This document shows positions 59,512 to 64,000 of a stretch of DNA of 64,000 nt, in pieces. Numbering within the stretch: position 1 is the stretch's first letter; every line of letters starts with the position of its first letter. Source of the stretch: Firmicutes bacterium HGW-Firmicutes-9. Lineage in GTDB: Bacteria > Bacillota > Clostridia > Christensenellales > CAG-138. The stretch lies in contig PGZM01000003.1 of assembly GCA_002841395.1 (NCBI GenBank), positions 1-64,000 of the forward strand, written 5' to 3'. The notes beneath the pieces are model-generated. The model searched no databases. It worked only from the letters and a program-made list of their open reading frames with translations, and had not been told where the DNA came from. The position numbers were made by a program, and so were the translations under genes.

Positions 59512-60437
59512 AAACGGCATTTTTATTTCCCGGCCAGGGCTCTCAAACGCCCGGCATGGGCTCGGACTTATACGTATCCAACAGCCGTTATCGCGAAGCC
59601 TTCGATCGCTGTGAGGCGGGCGCAGGGATCGATCTGAAAACCGCGTGTTTCAAGGGCGAGGGCATGGATGGCAGCGATGTGATTCAGGCCGCAATCTTTA
59701 CGCACTCTCTGGCAACTCTCCGTGCACTCGAAGCGGAAGGTGTGCAGGCGGACGTGTTTGCGGGGTTGTCGCTCGGCGAATATACGGCACTGGCAGCCTC
59801 CGGCGTGCTGATGGACGCGCAGGGCGCGTCTCTGGTGCGCAGGCGTGGCGCGGTCATGGACGGCGCGGTGCCTCCCGGAACGGGTGGCATGCTCTCCGTC
59901 GTGGGATTGACGCTGGATCAGGTGGCGGACGCGATTGCGCCGTTTGAACACGTGTTTATCGCAAACCATCTTTCCGAAACGCAGATGACACTCGGCGGAC
60001 TCCTGGGTGAGCTTGCCGAAGCAAAAACGGCGCTGGAAGGCGCGGGCGCGAGAATGGCGACGATGCTCGCCATGAAGGGTCCTTCCCATTGCCCGCTGCT
60101 CGACGCGGCTGCGGAGCGGTTTGCGACGGAACTCGCGGGCGAAATCTTCGGCGAACCGTGCGGGCTGGTCTACAGCAATGCGCTCGGTACGCCGTACCCG
60201 ATCGGTGCGGACTATCGCGCGCTCCTCTGCGCGCAGATGAACACGCGCGTGCGCTGGCACGACTGCGTGGAAGGCATGCTCGCTGGTGGCGTGACCCGCT
60301 TTGTCGAGATCGGCCCCGGCGGCGTGCTATCAAAGATGCTCAAGCGTCGCGTCGGCAAGGATGCCGCGCTGTTCAGCGTGCAGGACGAGGCTTCTCTGGC
60401 GGCGTTCCTTCGCGCGGACAAGGAAGGACAGGCATGA
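59508..60437 (+). CDS. fabD: Malonyl-CoA:ACP transacylase
   Basis: 309 residues. FLFPGQGSQTPGMG opens the protein; the nucleophile is Ser88 in GLSLGEY (Leu where E. coli has His), and His194 in GPSHCPLL completes the dyad. It moves malonyl groups from CoA to ACP. Overlaps fabG by four bases. Confidence 0.94.
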   Translation: MKTAFLFPGQGSQTPGMGSDLYVSNSRYREAFDRCEAGAGIDLKTACFKGEGMDGSDVIQAAIFTHSLATLRALEAEGVQADVFAGLSLGEYTALAASGVLMDAQGASLVRRRGAVMDGAVPPGTGGMLSVVGLTLDQVADAIAPFEHVFIANHLSETQMTLGGLLGELAEAKTALEGAGARMATMLAMKGPSHCPLLDAAAERFATELAGEIFGEPCGLVYSNALGTPYPIGADYRALLCAQMNTRVRWHDCVEGMLAGGVTRFVEIGPGGVLSKMLKRRVGKDAALFSVQDEASLAAFLRADKEGQA

Positions 60438-61168
60438 GTGAAGTAGCTCTGGTTACGGGCGGTTCTGGCGGCATCGGTAAAGCCATCTGCCTGCAGCTCG
60501 CAAAAGACGGCTACGACGTCTGCGTGCACTACAACAGCAACCGACTGGCGGCGGAGGAAGTCTGCCGCGAAATCGAAGCGCTGGGTCGTAAGGCCGTCGC
60601 GCTAAGCGGCGATCTCGGCGATTCCGCCGCGTGCCTTGCTCTGGTGCTGGCGTGCGTCGAGTCGCTCGGGGGTTTAAGTGCGCTCGTCAACAACGCGGGC
60701 GTGACCTGTGACGGGCTTCTGATGCGCATGACGGACGAGCAGTACCATAAGGTGCTGCGCGCAAACCTCGACAGCACGTTTTTCATGACGCGCGAGGGGA
60801 TCAACGTCATGGCGCGCGAAAAGCGCGGCAAGATCGTCAACATCACGTCTGTGGTGGGGCTCACCGGCAACGCGGGACAGGTCAACTATGCCGCAAGCAA
60901 AGCCGGCATGGTGGGCTTGACAAAATCCGCGGCAAAAGAGGTCGCCCGCTGGGGTATCTGCGTCAACGCGGTGGCGCCCGGCTTTATTGAGACCGCGATG
61001 ACCGACGCCATGACCGATATCGCAAAGGATGCGCTCAAAAAGAGCATTCCCATGCGCCGCATCGGTAAGGCGGAGGATGTTGCCCACATGGTCTCGTTCC
61101 TCTGTTCGGAGGGCGCGGGCTACGTGACCGGGCAGGTATTTGTGGTAGACGGCGGCATGGCGATGTAA
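60434..61168 (+). CDS. fabG: 3-oxoacyl-ACP reductase
   Basis: 244 residues, short-chain dehydrogenase. NADP loop TGGSGGIGKAI, NNAG at 86-89, catalytic Ser139, Tyr152 and Lys156 (YAASK), and PGFIETAMT. Reduces beta-ketoacyl-ACP. The ATG at 60434 is right: it overlaps the fabD stop, and longer readings in this frame run inside fabD. Confidence 0.95.
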   Translation: MSEVALVTGGSGGIGKAICLQLAKDGYDVCVHYNSNRLAAEEVCREIEALGRKAVALSGDLGDSAACLALVLACVESLGGLSALVNNAGVTCDGLLMRMTDEQYHKVLRANLDSTFFMTREGINVMAREKRGKIVNITSVVGLTGNAGQVNYAASKAGMVGLTKSAAKEVARWGICVNAVAPGFIETAMTDAMTDIAKDALKKSIPMRRIGKAEDVAHMVSFLCSEGAGYVTGQVFVVDGGMAM

Positions 61169-61200
61169 CCCAAGCCGTAACGCAAGGAGGATTAGAGGGT

Positions 61201-62433
61201 ATGGAAGTATTTATTACCGGTATCGGTGCGGTATCGCCCATCGGTATGAACGCGCGTGATAGCTTCTCTGCGGCGGTTGCCGGCAAGAGTGGCATCAGCA
61301 AGCCGGAGTTGTTTAATTCGGAACTGACGCAGATCTTTGCGGCAGGCCAGGTGAAGGATTTTACGCCGGAGCCTTACGTCAATAAGCGCGAAGCAAAGCG
61401 CATGGCGCGCTTTACGCAGATGGCGATCGTCGCCGCGGCGCAGGCCTGGGAAGAAGCGGGACTGAAGCCAGAGGACTATGACCCTGAGCGCGTCGGCGTT
61501 GTGCTCGGCAGCGGCATGGGCGGACTTGACGTTGTCTGCGAACAATACGCGGAGCTCGTCAACAACGGTCCCCGCAGTGTTTCCTCGTTTTTCATTCCCA
61601 AGGCAATCGTAAACACCACCGCGGGGTTGATCGCCATTCGATATGGCCTCAATGGCCCGTGTTACTCCGTCGTGACTGCATGCGCATCCGGCGCGGACGC
61701 CATCGGGCAGGCGTATTACGCCGTGAAAGAGGGCAGAGCGGATGCAATGCTCGTCGGCGGCGCGGAAGCGGTGCTGATTGAGCTGGCGGTGCAGGGATTC
61801 CATCAGATGGGCGCGCTCTCGGAAAGCACGGACGTTGACCGCGCGAGCATTCCGTTTGATAAAGATCGCGACGGCTTCGTCATTGGCGAAGGCGCGGCAT
61901 TCATGCTGCTGGAAAGCGAAGCGAGCGTAAAGCGCCGCGGCGCTAAACCCATCGGCAGTCTCGCGGGATATGCGCAGACCTGCGACGCACACCACATCAC
62001 GGCGCCGCATCCGGAAGGCAAGCAGACCATCCGTGCGATGGCGGACGCGATGAAGGACGCAGGCATCACGAAAGAACAGGTCGGCTACATCAACGCGCAC
62101 GGCACGAGCACGCCGCTCAACGATGCGGCGGAGAGCGCGGCGATTGAAGCCTGCTTCGGCGACTACGCGACTCAACTCAAGGTCAGCTCGACTAAGTCAA
62201 TGACGGGGCATATGCTGGGCGCAGCCGGTGCGTTTGAAGCGGTGATTTCGCTGCTCGCGCTCAACGAAGGCATGGCGCCGCCGACCATCGGTCTTCAGCA
62301 GGAGGACGAGGTTTGCCGCCTGAACTATGTCAAGGGCAAAGCGCAAAAGCTCGACAGTGAATACGCACTCTCGAATTCTTTGGGATTCGGCGGACACAAC
62401 AGCTGTCTAGTGCTCAAGCGCGGCGGGAGGTAA
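61201..62433 (+). CDS. fabF: Beta-ketoacyl-ACP synthase II
   Basis: 410 residues. Catalytic Cys161 in TACASGADAIG, His300 in NAHGTSTPLND and His337 in KSMTGHMLGAAG. It elongates acyl-ACP with malonyl-ACP. A 32-bp gap with AGGAGG separates it from fabG; fabZ starts 7 bp after its stop. Confidence 0.95.
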   Translation: MEVFITGIGAVSPIGMNARDSFSAAVAGKSGISKPELFNSELTQIFAAGQVKDFTPEPYVNKREAKRMARFTQMAIVAAAQAWEEAGLKPEDYDPERVGVVLGSGMGGLDVVCEQYAELVNNGPRSVSSFFIPKAIVNTTAGLIAIRYGLNGPCYSVVTACASGADAIGQAYYAVKEGRADAMLVGGAEAVLIELAVQGFHQMGALSESTDVDRASIPFDKDRDGFVIGEGAAFMLLESEASVKRRGAKPIGSLAGYAQTCDAHHITAPHPEGKQTIRAMADAMKDAGITKEQVGYINAHGTSTPLNDAAESAAIEACFGDYATQLKVSSTKSMTGHMLGAAGAFEAVISLLALNEGMAPPTIGLQQEDEVCRLNYVKGKAQKLDSEYALSNSLGFGGHNSCLVLKRGGR

Positions 62434-62440
62434 TCGCAGC

Positions 62441-62893
62441 GTGGAGAGCAAGGAAACAACCAGTATTTCAATTGAACAGATCAAGCAGATTCTGCCGCAC
62501 CGCGAGCCGTTTCTGATGGTAGACCGCGTGGACGAGCTCGTCCCCGGTGTCTCCGCTAAGGGCGTCAAGGCAGTCTCCGGCAACGAATGGTTCTTTCAGG
62601 GGCACTTCGATAAGAAGAAAGTTATGCCCGGCGTGCTGATCGTCGAAGCGCTCGCGCAGGCGGGCGGCATCGCGCTGCTTACGCTGGACGAAATGCGCGG
62701 AAAACTCGCCTTTCTGGGCAAGATCACCAATGCGCGTTTCAACGCGCCGGTGGTGCCGGGGGACTTACTGGAGTTGGATTCCACGATTACCGCAGTCAAC
62801 GGTGTGATTGGGATGGGCACCGGTGTTGCGCGCGTCGCGGGGAAGAAAGTCTGCTCCTGCGAGTTCGTGTTCGCGATCAAAGACCCGGATTAA
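62441..62893 (+). CDS. fabZ: 3-hydroxyacyl-ACP dehydratase
   Basis: 150 residues, hotdog fold. ILPHREPFLMVDRV, catalytic His55 in QGHFDKKKVMPGV and Glu69 in LIVEALAQ. Dehydrates beta-hydroxyacyl-ACP. The start is GTG at 62441, with GGGAGG across the end of fabF as ribosome site. Last gene of the operon. No fabA- or fabM-like gene for unsaturated fatty acids is seen here. Confidence 0.95.
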   Translation: MESKETTSISIEQIKQILPHREPFLMVDRVDELVPGVSAKGVKAVSGNEWFFQGHFDKKKVMPGVLIVEALAQAGGIALLTLDEMRGKLAFLGKITNARFNAPVVPGDLLELDSTITAVNGVIGMGTGVARVAGKKVCSCEFVFAIKDPD

Positions 62894-62916
62894 AACCAAA
62901 CACTATTTCAAAACAA

Positions 62917-62956
62917 AAAAACAGAACGTTCGAATGTATCGGACGTTCTGTTTTGT
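62917..62956. terminator. Bidirectional terminator at the end of the fab operon
   Basis: ACAGAACGTTCGA with TCGGACGTTCTGT (one G-T pair), A run before and T run after, between fabZ and the convergent LacI gene. Confidence 0.88.
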
Positions 62957-62974
62957 TTCGGGTGAAGTTGTTGT

Positions 62975-63964
62975 TTACAACGACTCGCGGATGATGATCT
63001 CCGCGTCGAGCATGATCTGGCGCGGGGAGAAGTTTTCGCTGTGCATCTGCTCGATGAGCATCTCGCACGCGAGGAAGCCGAGCTGATACTGCGGCTGCTT
63101 GACCGTCGTCAGCGCGGGCTCGCTCATCACCGAGATACTCGTGTTGTCAAAGCCGATCACGCCGAGGTCTTTCGGGATGGATATACCGAGGCGCTTTGCC
63201 GCCTTGATGGCGGCAACGGCGAATACGTCCGAGGCTGCGAAGATCGCGTCCGGCCGCTCCGGCATGCTCAACAGCTGGGTTGCGATGGACACCGCCGCGT
63301 CATAGGAGAACTCCGGCACCTGAACAATCAGGTTCTGCACGGGGGTAATGCCCGCAGCTTCCAGTCCCTCGATAAAGCCCTGCTGGCGCTTTCTGGCGTA
63401 TTTATACTTGAGCGGTCCGTTGATCATCGCGACACGCCGCCAGCCCTTGCTGAGGATGTAGTCCACGACAGCGCGGCTTGCCGCCACGTCGTCGATGGAA
63501 ACATAGGAAGCGGGGCTTGTTTCATTATACTCCGCGCACTGAATCAACGGGGTCTGCGCCTGCAATTTCGAGATCGTGTCCGCAGAAGGAATCGGATCCA
63601 ACGTAATTACGCCGTCCGCATGCGTTTTTTCGATCATCTCTTCGATAAAAGAGAGTGTTAAGGGGTGTGCGCCGGTGCGTACGATAATCTCCTGATAACC
63701 CTGTCTGCCTGCCGCGGAAGAGATGCCGCGGATGACTTCGGAGTAAAACGGGTTGTCGATATCCGGCAAAAGGATGAGGATCAGGTGGCTTTCATGCCGC
63801 ACGACCGTATCATAACCAAGCGCATAGATGGCCTGGATGATCTTATCGTAGGTGGCCTCTTTTACGCTGTCTTTGTTGTTGATTGCGCGGGAAACGGTGG
63901 CGATGGAAACGCCCGCTGCATCAGCAACATCTTGTAGGGTTGTCTTCTTTTTCAGTTGAGACAT
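62975..63964 (-). CDS. LacI-family transcriptional regulator
   Basis: 329 residues. The N-terminal LacI helix-turn-helix TLQDVADAAGVSIATVSRAINN with hinge, then a periplasmic-binding-like sensor domain from about 60 (LILILLPDIDNPFYSEVIRGI) to the end with VIGFDNTSISVMSEPALTTVKQP. Usually a sugar-responsive repressor; its target genes lie outside the window. The ATG at 63964 has AAAGG upstream; a GTG at 63982 would add six residues. Confidence 0.88.
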   Translation of the reverse strand: MSQLKKKTTLQDVADAAGVSIATVSRAINNKDSVKEATYDKIIQAIYALGYDTVVRHESHLILILLPDIDNPFYSEVIRGISSAAGRQGYQEIIVRTGAHPLTLSFIEEMIEKTHADGVITLDPIPSADTISKLQAQTPLIQCAEYNETSPASYVSIDDVAASRAVVDYILSKGWRRVAMINGPLKYKYARKRQQGFIEGLEAAGITPVQNLIVQVPEFSYDAAVSIATQLLSMPERPDAIFAASDVFAVAAIKAAKRLGISIPKDLGVIGFDNTSISVMSEPALTTVKQPQYQLGFLACEMLIEQMHSENFSPRQIMLDAEIIIRESL

Positions 63965-64000
63965 GTTCTTACCTTTTTTCACGACTTCATAATATCATAT

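Noticed and set aside
60089-60433. N-terminal extension of FabG
   Set aside because: Lies inside fabD; the ATG at 60434 gives the family N-terminus and length.

Overview
The window looks like chromosome of an anaerobic Gram-positive bacterium of the class Clostridia; the order is not resolved, and a Christensenellales-like lineage is only a guess. Supporting signs are strong Shine-Dalgarno sites with frequent TTG and GTG starts, a FabK-type enoyl-ACP reductase, a MarR regulator next to one acc-fab operon, AdhE, a hybrid cluster protein, an ECF-type S component, and a cobalamin riboswitch. Most genes are GC-rich. Two blocks stand out as AT-rich and probably imported: about 2870-5290 (two HEPN-domain genes) and 7399-9579 (a large SMC-like ATPase).

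Layout. 1-2690: tRNA-Val, a divergent MurC, an alpha/beta hydrolase and tRNA-Arg(CCT), whose 3' end is duplicated about 180 bp downstream. 2690-5290: AT-rich accessory block with two adjacent HEPN proteins carrying R-x4-H motifs. 5295-11265: nucleotide housekeeping enzymes (YjjG, PpnP), a DHFR-like reductase, the orphan ATPase, DUF1003, YjbQ, TIGR04076 and DUF6440 proteins. 11333-12549: a 54-bp tandem repeat that reads as an 18-residue peptide repeat running into a CorA-type transporter. 12550-20117: signalling block with a membrane diguanylate cyclase, an OmpR-type two-component pair, a secreted phosphodiester glycosidase and a multi-PAS HD-GYP phosphodiesterase. 20401-28046: MgtC-like protein, thioredoxin, RluA-type pseudouridine synthase, small DUF proteins, and an AraC regulator divergent from a kdgK-gnd operon. 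28105-35216: thioesterase, APH-fold kinase, AdhE with a long leader, LysR regulator and a D-aminoacylase-like amidohydrolase.

35305-41085 is a cofactor-uptake region. A cobalamin riboswitch and terminator precede a BtuF-BtuC-BtuD ABC transporter; a CobC-like phosphatase follows. On the other strand lie an ECF S component with a structured leader, a DUF3842 protein and two tiny membrane proteins. 41298-52693 holds an LRR lipoprotein, Hcp, a CoA-disulfide-reductase-like flavoenzyme, a PadR regulator with twin operators next to a membrane ferredoxin, two exported or membrane proteins, a second diguanylate cyclase, a methyltransferase and a LysM protein.

52958-62893 is a complete type II fatty acid synthesis locus: MarR (FabT-like), accB-accC-accD-accA-fabH-acpP-fabK-fabD-fabG-fabF-fabZ. 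Many of its genes overlap by ATGA. A 13-bp site shared between the MarR promoter and the accB promoter suggests autoregulation plus operon control. A LacI regulator closes the window on the minus strand. I saw no CRISPR array, insertion sequence, phage cluster or rRNA.
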